Shown here in pieces: positions 23,596 through 33,298 of a stretch of DNA of 64,000 bases (positions within the stretch are counted from its first letter, which is position 1; every line of letters begins with the position of its first letter). The notes below the pieces were generated by a model, which worked only from the letters and a program-made list of their open reading frames with translations, was not told the DNA's origin and did not search any database. A program made the translations under genes and the position numbers. The DNA comes from Ascaphus truei (taxonomy: Eukaryota; Chordata; Amphibia; Anura; Ascaphidae). The stretch covers positions 40,568,106 through 40,632,105 of the forward strand of contig CM071573.1 in assembly GCA_036426205.1 (NCBI GenBank), in the 5' to 3' direction.

Positions 23596-26252
23596 TCAGG
23601 GTACTATACCCCGAGAAGCCCTTACGTGCTCTTGCAACACTTTGTTAAACTTTAGGACCCGAACATGTTCGATAGTCCCGGAAAGTTTGGCCTTGTGGTT
23701 AGCCTTGATATATACTCTGAGAGAGTGGAGAATGACCGAAGCATCCTTCCACCTCTCAAGGGCCAACTGCACCTTCGTATGTCCGTGTCTACAGAGGGTA
23801 GCATCCAGGAAACTATCTAGCTCCCGAGCAGGGATAACGGGGATCGAGGAGTCCACCGACTCCATGGTGCCAGAGGACTCCCCACTGAGCCCCAACTCCC
23901 CAGGCTCCTCTTGGCTGAAGAATTCAAGACCCCCGTCCTTCTGTGCGGGGGCCTCTCTCAGCCCTAGATTGGATCCCCTCCTCGGTGTTTCCACGAGGGT
24001 GTCCACTGTGCTCTCCACCTCCATCCCCGAGTCAGGATGTTCAGGGGCAGCTGGTGGTGACATGGCAGAGGCAGTGGTCTCCCGAGAGTCCTCGGGGGCC
24101 ACAGAAGCACACAATACCCTACTAGTTTCCTCAAGCGCCATACAGATGAATGGCATGCCACGGGTGTTCGGATCACCCGCGGGAGGGCACTCACCAACCG
24201 TGGGAGGGCCCCCACCATCCGCGGGACGGCTTTCACCACCCGCGGGAGGGCCCTCACCATCCACGGGAGGGCCCTCACCATCCACGGGAGGGCCCTCACC
24301 ATCTGCGGGAGGGTCCTCACCATCCGCAGGAGGGCACTCACCAACCGTGGGAGGGCACTCACTAGCAAGGACCTCAAAGGGAGGGTCTATCCCAGCATTC
24401 ACTCCCAATAAAGTGCCTGCCCAAAACCCCGCACTAAGAGGGTTCAGGTCAGACAACTCCCAGATGTAATCGGAAGTGCTCACCAAAACACCCTCCAAAC
24501 CCCCACCCACGGGGGTCAGCCCTAACCCATCTACTTCCTCTGGTGACGCAAACCGGGGCCTTTTATCCCTATGTGCGTCACCCGAAGGTGGTACAACCAG
24601 AAGGGGATCCCGGTCGACCACCGGGTCCCCGAAGACAGGTATCTTTTATGTATCCGGTGGGGTAAATTCACCGAAACACAAGTCTCCGGGGGATGCTCTC
24701 CAACCCAGAGGGGCGTTGGGAGGCTCCCCAACATCTATCTCTAGGGGTAAGGCCTCATGCTGTTGAGCACTTTGGCCTTCCAGCCCAGAGACGTCGGGTA
24801 CCTCCTCTTGCATTCCTTCCAGATCTTCGAGGGGGGGGGGGCTGTTCATTTATGGGATCCGGCTCACACTGATTAATCTCAACCAGTGGGCCGGATGGAG
24901 CCACCTCGTGCGGAAACGATGTTGCGTTCCCTTTTGGAGACATTTGCAGGTGAACGTAATCCGTTTCACCCTTCTCGACCTCCTCAAACGCCCTCTTGTT
25001 TTTATTTTTAAATTTGCTCTTCCTGGGGATTGATTCCCCAGGAGAGGGTGCCGCTGCCTCCCCAGCAGGAGCTTCCTCCTGCTCCCCCGCACCCTGTACG
25101 GTGCTTACAATGGGGGTAAGCTGTTCTTGGAGGGGGGGGACAGCGACAACAGAAGGTGACTGTTGTGGGGTGGCTTTTACATTCTCTCTCTGATCTTAAG
25201 GGAGAGGTGCAGATGTCACCGCCCGAGATGGGGCAGCGACATCTTCTGCGGTCCCAGGGGGGACCTGGGCCCTCGAGGGCTTTACCTTCTCCCTCTGTTC
25301 TTTTGGGAGACGTGTAGATGTCACCGCCCGAGATGGGGCAGCGACATCTCCTACGGTCCCAGGGGGGACCTGGGCTCTCGAGGGCCCCGTTGTGGTAGGC
25401 CACGCGGAACCGGGTGTCTTGGCAGAGGGAGGGGCGGGTGCGGGAGCTGAGGTGGGATTCCTGTTCCCTTTGGGGCAACTCCACGAGTGTGCCCCAGCTC
25501 CTTGCACAGATAACACCTAACCCCCTCCGTGCCATAGAAAAAAGTATATTGACTGCCCTCGTAAGGCACCCTAAAGGAACCCTCCACAGATTCTGTGCTC
25601 CCCGGCAGCAGCAGTTGTACCTGCTGCCTAAATGAGAGCACATGCCTCAGCGCCCTATCCCTGCAGCCCAAAGGCAATTTTGTTATAGGAGACTTAATGT
25701 CTCCCAGGGTTTGCAGGTGTGGCCTCATGAGGCTGTCTGGGATGAAGGGGGCACATTTGAAAGAATGACCTTTGTGCCTAACCCCTCCATGGGTTCTATA
25801 GGGATGTAGATCCCCCCTACATTGATGCCTTTCTGCACCAGCGTGTGGGTGGCAGCCAGTGTACGGAGGAAGAAAATGCCCCTCCCATACATCTTGCTGG
25901 CCGCCACCACAGCAGAGGGACCCACAACGTCTGCCACAGCCCTTACATAAATCTCCATGTTCAGGCCAGGTGACATTGGGCATCTCACCCCAAGCTTCCT
26001 GCTCACACCAGGCGTGGCCCCAGCATTGTTGTCGCTGGGGTCGACGCCTGCAGCTGTTATCTGCGCCCATGTTTGGACTGGGGCCGCAGGGGCCACGCTG
26101 TTAACAGGCGCTGGGGGAGGCGTGGCCAGGGCACTGGAAGGACCAGGCCTAGGTCTGTGACTAAGAGTATTGCTCCTAGGGGCCACAGTTTTTGGTGTTC
26201 GGTATCCAGGTGTGGTCCCCATTGCCACACTACTCCTACCTCCCTTAGGCAT
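23596..26252 (-). pseudogene. LINE ORF1: zinc-knuckle nucleic-acid-binding protein, frameshifted
   Basis: Likely the RNA-binding partner of ORF2. It begins MPKGGRSSVAMG and is Pro/Ala-rich for the first 80 residues. The frame shifts near 25800. A retroviral-type zinc-knuckle, CYLCKELGH, lies near 25500; a frameshift falls inside it, because the last Cys (HSWSCPKG) is in another frame. Further downstream come short basic and Pro-rich blocks and an acidic heptapeptide repeat array (24170-24370). The C-terminal 341-codon block (24621-23596) is open and ends 33 bp before ORF2. Length about 885 codons, somewhat longer than the 82-kDa Xenopus Tx1 ORF1. Confidence 0.75.
24170..24372 (-). repeat. 21-bp coding minisatellite in LINE ORF1
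   Basis: About nine copies of a 21-bp unit encoding PPxDGEG-type heptapeptides (PPADGED, PPVDGEG, PPAGGES). The phase is kept across the array, so it adds an acidic Pro-Gly tract without breaking the frame. Shadow ORFs on the other frames and strand show equivalent periodicity and are not genes. Confidence 0.85.
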
Positions 26253-26520
26253 GATAATAATAAGCCTTTTAGTCAGGGGAGGAGGTAGTGTTTAGAGAGA
26301 GGTGCAAAAGAGGAACTGTCCTTTTAAGAACCAATTAACCTCTCTGCAAAGGGAGGGGGGAAAAAAGACAGCTTTTAAAACTTGCTGTAGTTTTTCTCCT
26401 TTTCCCCTTATTACTCTCTCTCTGTTGCAATAAGCCACACAATTTATATGTCTTTAAAGAAAAGACACAGAGCTCTTAATTGCAGGTGAGAAAAGAGGAA
26501 TCAGGCTTAAGAAAAAAAAA

Positions 26521-26990
26521 GTGAAATTAGAAGTAAAACAACCAGTAAAACAACCAGTGTTTGGGGAGGGGAGAGGGGTTGAAAGCTACATTTTCCAGCC
26601 AGCCAAAGTGCAGCTTGTGCTGGGTTGAAAAACCACTGCAGTCCCTGGGTGAAAAACCAAAAACGGTTTTTAAAACCCCCAAAACAACCTTTAAACCTCT
26701 ACAAAACACACAATCCCCCACAGTTTCCACTCCAAAATATAACAATAAGAAATAAGAAATAAAGTGAAATTAGAAGTAAAACAGCCAGTTAAACAACCAG
26801 TGTTTGGGGAGGGGAGAGGGGTTGAATGCTACAGTTTCCAGCCAGCCAAAGTGCAGCTTGTGCTGGGTTGAAAAACCACTGCAGTCCCTGGGTGAAAAAC
26901 CAAAAACGGTTTTTAAAACCCCAAAAACAACCTTTAAACCTCTACAAAACACGCAATCCCCCAGTTTCACTCCAAAATAACACAAATGAA
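26521..26990 (-). promoter_or_regulatory. LINE 5' UTR tandem monomers (2 x ~243 bp)
   Basis: GTGAAATTAGAAGTAAAAC recurs at 26521 and 26764, and the two units match closely for their full length (GTTTGGGGAGGGGAGAGGGG and following). They lie upstream of ORF1 at the LINE 5' end. By analogy with mouse L1, tandem 5' monomers can act as promoters; that function is inferred. A short CCAGT(T/A)AAACAA duplication occurs inside each unit. Confidence 0.75.
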
Positions 26991-27129
26991 AAGAAGAATA
27001 CAACCTGATTCCACAATGCCTAGGAGCTCTATACATACACTTCTGAGTGAAGCAGCAGCAGGTGATAGTGCTGAGGTGAGTGAAGCAGACAACAGTGTGT
27101 GTTGTTTTAAATGTTCGATTGAGCAACCT

Positions 27130-27217
27130 AATTTCTCAATTTTTACATGGTGTGGCGATTTTCCATTCACATTTGCCACACCTGTTTCTACATTGAAAAA
27201 TAGGTTGCCCACCTCTG
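27130..27217 (-). mobile_element. hAT-like terminal fragment
   Basis: The right edge ...GGTTGCCCACCTCTG is the inverse of CAGAGGTGGGCAAC, with GTGTGGCGATTTTCC and TTTGCCACACCTG inside. It resembles the fragment at 15286-15530 in opposite orientation, so the two could be ends of one hAT element split by later insertions, or separate copies. Confidence 0.5.
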
Positions 27218-27337
27218 TTAAACAAGGGATCAGCCTCCAATTGTGCCGTTGAAGAGAAATTAAGAGTTAAAGTATCATGTTGAGACTTTTTTATAGAAAG
27301 CCGTAGGAAACTCTAGAATATGGGGTTAGGCTGATGT

Positions 27338-27526
27338 AAGGCCGTGCATATAGTGCCGGCAACGGCGATGCGACATTGTGTCAAAACAAATGTATTGACG
27401 CCGTTGTGTGCGCTTATAGTAGGAGCAACGTGATGGCTTGGTCGTGATCGCTGGAAGTCACTTCAATTAGATTTTTCCAGCGACCGCAGCGTGACGTCAG
27501 CATCGCCGGCACTATAACTACAGCCT
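27338..27526. mobile_element. GC-rich MITE family G, copy 1
   Basis: Left TIR AAGGCCGTGCATATAGTGCC; right TIR is the inverse of GGCACTATAACTACAGCCT. TAA flanks both GGCC and AGCC ends, suggesting a 3-bp TAA duplication as in PIF-Harbinger elements. A related copy is at 30011-30183. Confidence 0.65.
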
Positions 27527-27829
27527 AAGTCACAGCCAGGTTCACCTGACCAAAAGCTAAGAGAGAAGTTTCAGGGATAAAGTAGGTAAAATTCAGCGAA
27601 TATAAGCCATGGAATCCTTGTAGGGTACATTACATACATAGGCAATGTGGGTTAGTAGTGGGTATGCAAAGAGTGTCAGCATGTTATGGGCTCAAATGAG
27701 AGTCTCCATTAGGAGGCTGGTCTGTTATCAGCACCTCACAGCAGCACTTAAGTCCGAAGTGAAAAAGTATGATATTGGCTACACTAGCTTCGCTACAGCA
27801 CTCTACAGTTGCCGTCTCATCTACTAGAG
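27527..27829. other. No feature recognised
   Basis: Non-coding sequence between two MITEs. Confidence 0.35.
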
Positions 27830-28109
27830 CAGGGGTGCGCAAAGTGGGGGGCGCAGTGGGTGCAGAGGCCCCACGCATTTAAATTAAATGCAGGGGGATC
27901 GCGTGAGGCCTTAACTCACTTACTGGGATTCAGAAGAGTTGCTGTGACATGTCAAGATGGCAACACGGCGGTGTCATGTGATGTCACATGCTCATTGCCA
28001 TGGCAATGGCCACGTGACCCCGCGGCGTACCGGCAAACAAGGCAAGGGGGGCACAAGAGCGAGGGGGAGCAGGCAGGAGGGCGCAGCTCCAAAAGTTTGT
28101 GCTCCACTG
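27830..28109. mobile_element. hAT-like element family B, copy 1
   Basis: Begins CAGGGGTGCGCAAAGTGG and ends AAAAGTTTGTGCTCCACTG. Flanked by TACTAGAG and TAATAGAG (8 bp, one mismatch). CpG-rich interior. Same family as 39709-39944. Confidence 0.8.
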
Positions 28110-28117
28110 TAATAGAG

Positions 28118-28404
28118 CAGGGTGTGGCCAAATCCAGTCCTCATGAGCCACCAACAGGTCAGGTATAAAGGATATCGCTGCTTCAGCACTGCTGGCTCAA
28201 TCTTTGGCTCATCTACATCAGGGATGGCCTACTCCAGTCCACAAGGGCCACCAACAACGCCAGGCATTAGGGATATCCCTGCTTCAGCACAGGTGGCTCA
28301 GTCATTTTGACACGGCCACTGATTCAGCCACCTGTGCTGAAGCAGAGATATCCTTAAAACCTGACCTGTTGGTGGCCCTTGAGGACTGGAGATGGCTGCT
28401 CCTG
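28118..28404. mobile_element. Palindromic hAT-like MITE, two nested or tandem copies
   Basis: A left half starting CAGGGTGTGGCCAAATCC is followed at 28219 by a second start (CAGGGATGGCCTACTCC) that completes the palindrome and ends ...GGCTGCTCCTG. Outer flanks TAATAGAG and TACTTGAG match at 6 of 8 positions, suggesting one copy inserted into, or recombined with, another. Confidence 0.75.
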
Positions 28405-28948
28405 TACTTGAGCAACTAAGATGAACAGTGACTACAGTAACTAATACGGTCGACCACTGCATGCAACCTGGCAGCCAAATAACATTGGAAAGGGTCTTAA
28501 TTGATGCTCTTACATGCAGACAAAATGACCTGGTACTGGGTTATATGTTTGGCTCTGTCTTGCATGAAGTAGTTACTGAACATACAGGAGTAAACATTTT
28601 CTCTTTCCTTGGCTGCACACTGACTTGTAAATCATTTTAATTTCCCCTCATTAACCACTTTAATCTAATATCCACTTAAAGGACTCCAGTGAAAAATAGC
28701 TTAAAAGTAGTAATTGATCAATGTTTACATTTCTATTCCCCCTTGTGAAACAAAACTAAAAATCCAGATAAAGCTAAAAAAATTCTGGACCTGTGTCCTG
28801 AAAATGACTAATTTGAGTTCTTATATACCGGTAGATATTATTTCAAGGATTAAAATGCAAAGGATTAAAGTACTTAGTAAAATTCATTATCAAAAAATTA
28901 GCTATTTTGTACCATCTGCTGTTTGTAATTTGCATTAGATTGTCTGTA
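28405..28948. other. No feature recognised
   Basis: AT-rich and non-coding, with no termini of known elements. Confidence 0.35.
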
Positions 28949-29070
28949 TGCTCATTTGCATGTAATTTCCCAGAATCCCTAGCTGCAGTGGAAGCACTGT
29001 ATGCTCAGAGATAATGGTGAAAGGCAGGGTTGCAGACAAGACCTGTCTGAGGCATGTGATTGTGCTCACA
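28949..29070. mobile_element. Octamer-bearing MITE, copy 1
   Basis: TGCTCATTTGCATG at the left, CATGTGATTGTGCTCACA at the right (eroded). The interior CCCAGAATCCCTAGCTGCAG is shared with copies at 35985 and 49435. The left TIR includes ATTTGCAT, the octamer element bound by POU/Oct proteins. Confidence 0.8.
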
Positions 29071-29214
29071 AGTGGTATTTGTATTTGCATTAGATGGACC
29101 AAATCACGAGTTGTTCCTCTTGGAGACTTCTGTCAACCAAATGAAGAGTGTAAATATTGTACACATGAATTGTATTGAGTTTGAAATTGGGGCTCATTGT
29201 ACATGATGTAGATC

Positions 29215-29399
29215 AATAGTGGCCAACTCCAGTCCTCAAGGGCCATCAACAGGTCAGATTTCAAGGATAGCCCTGCTTCAGCACCAGTGACTCAATCAGT
29301 GGCCGAGTTAGAATGACTGAGCCACCTGTGCTGAAGCAGGGATATCCCTAATACCAGGCGTGTTGGTGGCTCTTGAGGACTGGAGTTGACCACCCCAGA
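29215..29399. mobile_element. Palindromic hAT-like MITE
   Basis: Flanked by a perfect 8-bp duplication TGTAGATC (29207-29214 and 29400-29407). The ends are eroded (AATAGTGG/CCACCCCA) but the palindromic core is intact. Confidence 0.9.
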
Positions 29400-29407
29400 T
29401 GTAGATC

Positions 29408-30010
29408 AGCGACTTCATATTATTTTGCATACTCTAAACAAATTTAGTATCTTGTCCATGTCATTTTGCTGATGGTTTAGCTTGCCAATTATAGTCACTT
29501 CCCTGTCATTATTGCGCACTAATCAGCTAGTGCAGATTAGTGAATGTGGGTTTTCTTCGTTTTTAATCAGAATCTCATAATATTCTTAAGGTGTTCTGGA
29601 GTTCTAGTTTCCATTGCGTCCACAACTCTATTTTCCGGTTTCCTTGTTGTTCTATGTAATTTAATTTCTTTTCCCATCAAAGCGAATGTCACTGTGCTAA
29701 CGTGTGCAGCATAAGAACTGTATTCGCTGAGACAATAACAACGGTTCCAGCAGATTGGTCACATTTTTTTCACAGTATTAAGTCACGTTTACTATAGATG
29801 TCTCTAATTACCATAACCTTGACCCGCAGTTAAGTTGCAAATCTAAATAGGTAATTTCTCTTAAGCTCATCAACAAGGATTTTCAATTCAAAATAATGTA
29901 TTTGTGTATACAAGCCAACACTCAATTCAATGACACCAAATGAGGATAATCATGTTTACGAGTAATTCCAGCTACAGGTTTATTTAAATCTTTGCACACT
30001 TGTACATAAA
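29408..30010. other. No feature recognised
   Basis: Non-coding, AT-rich, possibly unique sequence. Confidence 0.35.
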
Positions 30011-30183
30011 GGTGCTGCACTTATAGTGCCGGTGACGCTACAAAACAAATGTATTGCCGCTGTCGCGTACGCTTATAGTAGAAGCGGCGAGGCGGCTTGG
30101 TCGTGATCGCTGGAAGTCAAGTCAATTTTTCCAACAACCGCAGCGTGACGTCACCATCGCCGGCACTATAAGCGCAGCCTTGT
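30011..30183. mobile_element. GC-rich MITE family G, copy 2
   Basis: GGTGCTGCACTTATAGTGCC at the left and the inverse of GGCACTATAAGCGCAGCC at the right. It shares TTGGTCGTGATCGCTGGAAG and CCGCAGCGTGACGTCA with the copy at 27338-27526, which is slightly longer. Confidence 0.7.
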
Positions 30184-30197
30184 GTGTACTTTTTGGT

Positions 30198-30495
30198 AGA
30201 CAAACAAATTCCTCAAAATGTAGGTCTCCTCTAGGACAGAGGTACAAAGTACATCTCTACTTACAATAAATGAAGAATTGCATTGTGAACTTGTAACAAG
30301 CCAAGAACAGAGAAGAAACAACGTTTCAGTTCCCATATGGACCGTTCAGGTGAAAGGTCCATATGGGACCTGAAACTTTGTTTCTCCTGTTTTTGGCTGT
30401 TACAATAAATGAAGAATTGCATTTTGAACGTGTGAGTAGAGATGCACTTTGTACCTCTGTCCTAGAGGAGACCTGCACTTTGAGGAATGTTTGTC
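30198..30495. mobile_element. Fold-back PLE-like element with internal microinversion
   Basis: The arms are inverted about a centre near 30345: GACAAACAAATTCCTC at the left matches GAGGAATGTTTGTC at the right. The 29-bp segment at 30262-30290 breaks the symmetry: it is in the same orientation as 30401-30429 rather than inverted. Degenerate hammerhead-like text (GGTCCATATGGGACCTGAAAC) occurs in each arm, reading outward. Confidence 0.7.
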
Positions 30496-31018
30496 TATGT
30501 TGCATTGGCTCGCAAGCAGGATTCTCCTCGCCTGAAACCGTTTCCCCGCACTTTGGAACTGTACTTTTTAGTATAGGCACTGGGACAATGAGTTAACTAT
30601 TAAGCTACCACAATCTGCAGCAAGATTTTATACAAATATTGATGCTTCAATGTGAGCTGGTGTAGTGCGTTGCTAAGTTTGTTTCTTAAAGTATATTTAT
30701 CACCTTTCGGTGACTTCTCTTTGTTGATGGAGATGTAAAGCATGTTCTAAACTTTGTGATAACTTACAATAATGCCTCAACAAATCTCTCTTCCCAAGCC
30801 ACTGCCTGAACAGCTTATTGGCTTGAGCAGCAATGAGATGAAAGCACATGCACAAACTGCCGGGCGCGTGCTACGCCGTGCGTGCGCGGATTTTTGGTTG
30901 GCTGACGTTAGTTAGCCTTTCTATAGAAGGGCCGCGCACGGCAGGGAGAGGGGAGCCGACAGACAGCGGCGAAGATGAAGAAATTAATCTTTTCGCGCCG
31001 CTGCCTGCGCTCAAATGT
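30496..31018. other. Unassigned stretch, partly CpG-rich
   Basis: CpG-rich at about 30858-31010. No gene recognised. Confidence 0.35.
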
Positions 31019-31078
31019 ATGTATATGTGTTTATGTATGTATGCGTGTTTGTATGAATGTGTGTGTGTGTGTGTGTGG
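31019..31078. repeat. (TG/TATG)n microsatellite
   Basis: Mixed TATG and TGTG units ending in a pure GT run. Confidence 0.85.
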
Positions 31079-31234
31079 GTCAAGGATTGTAAAACAAAAC
31101 AAAAAAATATTTATTAAACTTTTTTTTTCTTAAAAAAAAAAAATCTATCTAGGACTTACTGTCACTCACACAACCCATGCACACACATATACTCACACAT
31201 ACACACACATATACACTAACCTGCAGCTCCCAGC

Positions 31235-31315
31235 TCTATATACATGAAAAGCATGCGGCACGTGCACGCGCGTTCGCATAGGAACGCGCGGTCACACGGC
31301 CGCATGCTGTATAGA
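31235..31315. repeat. CpG-rich hairpin element
   Basis: GCATGCGGC...CGCGCGTTC, a GCATAG loop, then GAACGCGCG...GCCGCATGC: an imperfect stem of about 30 bp with small internal loops, flanked by CTATATA/TGTATAG. Probably a very short MITE. Confidence 0.65.
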
Positions 31316-32319
31316 ACAGCCCTTACTTAGCATGAGGAATTTGTGATGCTTGCTAAATAGTCAAATAATAACTTTAAGCGTTCCCTGACCTACTGGCAGA
31401 ATTAAAATATGGTTCCCCAATGTGGGGTCCACAGGACAAGCCAGAGCTGGAGTGTAACCATTCCCAACAGACTTCTAAAAAATCTTTTGCTCAGAAAATT
31501 CCAGAGCCATAACTTCTAAAGTACCCGTCATTTTGGAAAACTTGTACCACAGGGACTTAAGAGAGGTCTTCTACTGGTAATTGTAAAATGTAATGTGTGT
31601 GTGACATGCTGACATGCCAGAATAGGATTGCCATTGAAAAGATCCAATTAGTGTCTATTGCTTTACTCACAGCTCTGTATGGTGACGTTCCCAAGTTGGT
31701 TCTCCTGACTGACTTTTGTTTGTGTTTTACAGGGCATTTGTGGATTATTTGACACATCAATTGAATGCAGTCAAAACGCATTCCCTCGTACTACATTTGC
31801 ACATGTGCGAATAACGATTCATATACAGCGGTTCATATTTACCAAAACATCCTGTGAAATGAGTGACCGTTAGTGTCCTTGTTAGCATGTGAATACCATC
31901 CGGAGAGCTTCATCAGGGGTTACAATGTATCTACAGTACACTATACACACTCAGCATTGACTGAACCATGTTACCAGCCATTTTATTCATACAAATAGAA
32001 ACACTTTTGAGGAAAATATGTTAGTTATGTCATCAACAGCTATAAGAACTTTACATTGTAAACATGACAATGCAAAAATGTAACGATTAAAATAGACCTT
32101 TAACAGAAAATACACAAACTTTCATGGAAACTTTCAATGAAAAAGTAAACGTAACACTCAATTCATTAATGTACAATAATCCATAGTGGTTTAAGTACAA
32201 TCCATTCATCACAATATACTGTAGTGAAATAGCAAGTTCAAAGAAGGGATTAATGGACAACTGGAAAAAGTGTGTACCTGTTTAGGCCTGGATTAGCCAC
32301 ACACAAAGATGCAAACACT
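31316..32319. other. No feature recognised
   Basis: AT-rich non-coding sequence; no repeats or ORFs of note. Confidence 0.35.
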
Positions 32320-32327
32320 CATTAAAG

Positions 32328-32549
32328 CAGGGGTCTCCAAACAGTCCTCAAGGGCCACCAACAGGCCGGCTTTTCAGGGTATCCTTGCTTCAGCACACGT
32401 GGCTCAATCAGTGGCTCAATTGAAGACTGAGCCACTGATTGAGCCACCTGTGCTAAAGCAGGGATATCTATAAAACCTGGCCTGTTGGTGGCCCTTGAGG
32501 ACCTGTAGGTGGCCCTTGAGGACCTGTTGGTGGCCTTTAATCTTTAATG
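32328..32549. mobile_element. Palindromic hAT-like MITE with internal triplication
   Basis: Starts CAGGGGTCTCCAAACAGTCC. Near the right end a GGTGGCC(C/T)TTGAGGACCTG-type unit is repeated three times. Flanks CATTAAAG and GATTAAAG match at 7 of 8 positions. Confidence 0.8.
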
Positions 32550-33170
32550 ATTAAAGAGAAGACATTATACCCCTCAGACACAATATGATGCGAGAATACA
32601 AAGCTAGATTTGTATAGGTTATTAAGGTGTCAAATATTCTGTGACAACAATAAATAACTGCTAAAGACCGAGTAATATTAAATAATGTTGTTAGCATTTT
32701 TTCATAGGTATGTCCCAACTACAAAATGTAGAATAACCTCATTAACTACTAACATAGTATTATGTGCTCTCATGTCTGTTGCACCAAGCATATGTGTTTT
32801 ATGTATATGTTTATGTTGTTGTTGCTTTTGTTATGTAATTAAGGTAATATTTGCTCTTGGGAGGCCCAATAGGACACATTCATGACTATCCCTATTATCC
32901 AGACAGATACAAAATAGCATTTTTACCCCAGTGGTATTATAAGTGCTGTAACATATGGACATTCTACGTTATCAAATTAATATGGCCATTCATGGGTGCA
33001 GAAATATCAGGCATATTATTGAACAAAGATAACTTCAATTAACCAGTAGATTTTGTTCACAGTGCAACAATACTAACTAAAGTATGTTTAAGAACCCTTT
33101 GAAACATCTTTGGTTCAGAATGCTACCCACAATGTTTTATGTTGAATACAACTTTACCATATATCTAAAT
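32550..33170. other. No feature recognised
   Basis: AT-rich non-coding sequence. Confidence 0.35.
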
Positions 33171-33298
33171 CAGTGGTGCTCAACTCTAGTCCTGCTTCAG
33201 CACAGGTGGCTCAATCAGTGGCCACCTGTGCTGAAGCTGGGATATACTGAAAACCTGACATGATGGGGTGTCTTGAGGACTGGAATTGAGCACCTCTG
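33171..33298. mobile_element. Palindromic hAT-like MITE, short form
   Basis: CAGTGGTGCTCAACTC to GAGCACCTCTG. It lacks part of the left arm, like the 13966-14092 copy, so the two may share a deletion ancestor. Confidence 0.8.

Larger units (their letters stand above)
19490..26990 (-). mobile_element. Tx1/L1-type LINE, nearly full length
   Basis: Minus-strand retrotransposon. In transcription order: two 243-bp 5' monomers (26990-26521), a short leader, ORF1 with a zinc-knuckle (26252-23596), ORF2 with AP endonuclease and reverse transcriptase (23563-19635) and a short 3' UTR with a hairpin. The ORF2 length of about 1,310 codons agrees with the Xenopus Tx1 149-kDa ORF2 product. Only a few stops and frameshifts are present, so the copy is fairly young compared with its surroundings. 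The exact 3' end and target duplication were not resolved. Confidence 0.85.

Noticed and set aside
24170..24372. CRISPR-like regular repeat
   Set aside because: Units are contiguous 21-bp repeats without unique spacers, in a vertebrate LINE.
23579..24469. A 296-codon plus-strand ORF
   Set aside because: It is antisense to LINE ORF1 and its Pro/Gly/Ser repeats mirror the 21-bp coding minisatellite on the minus strand.
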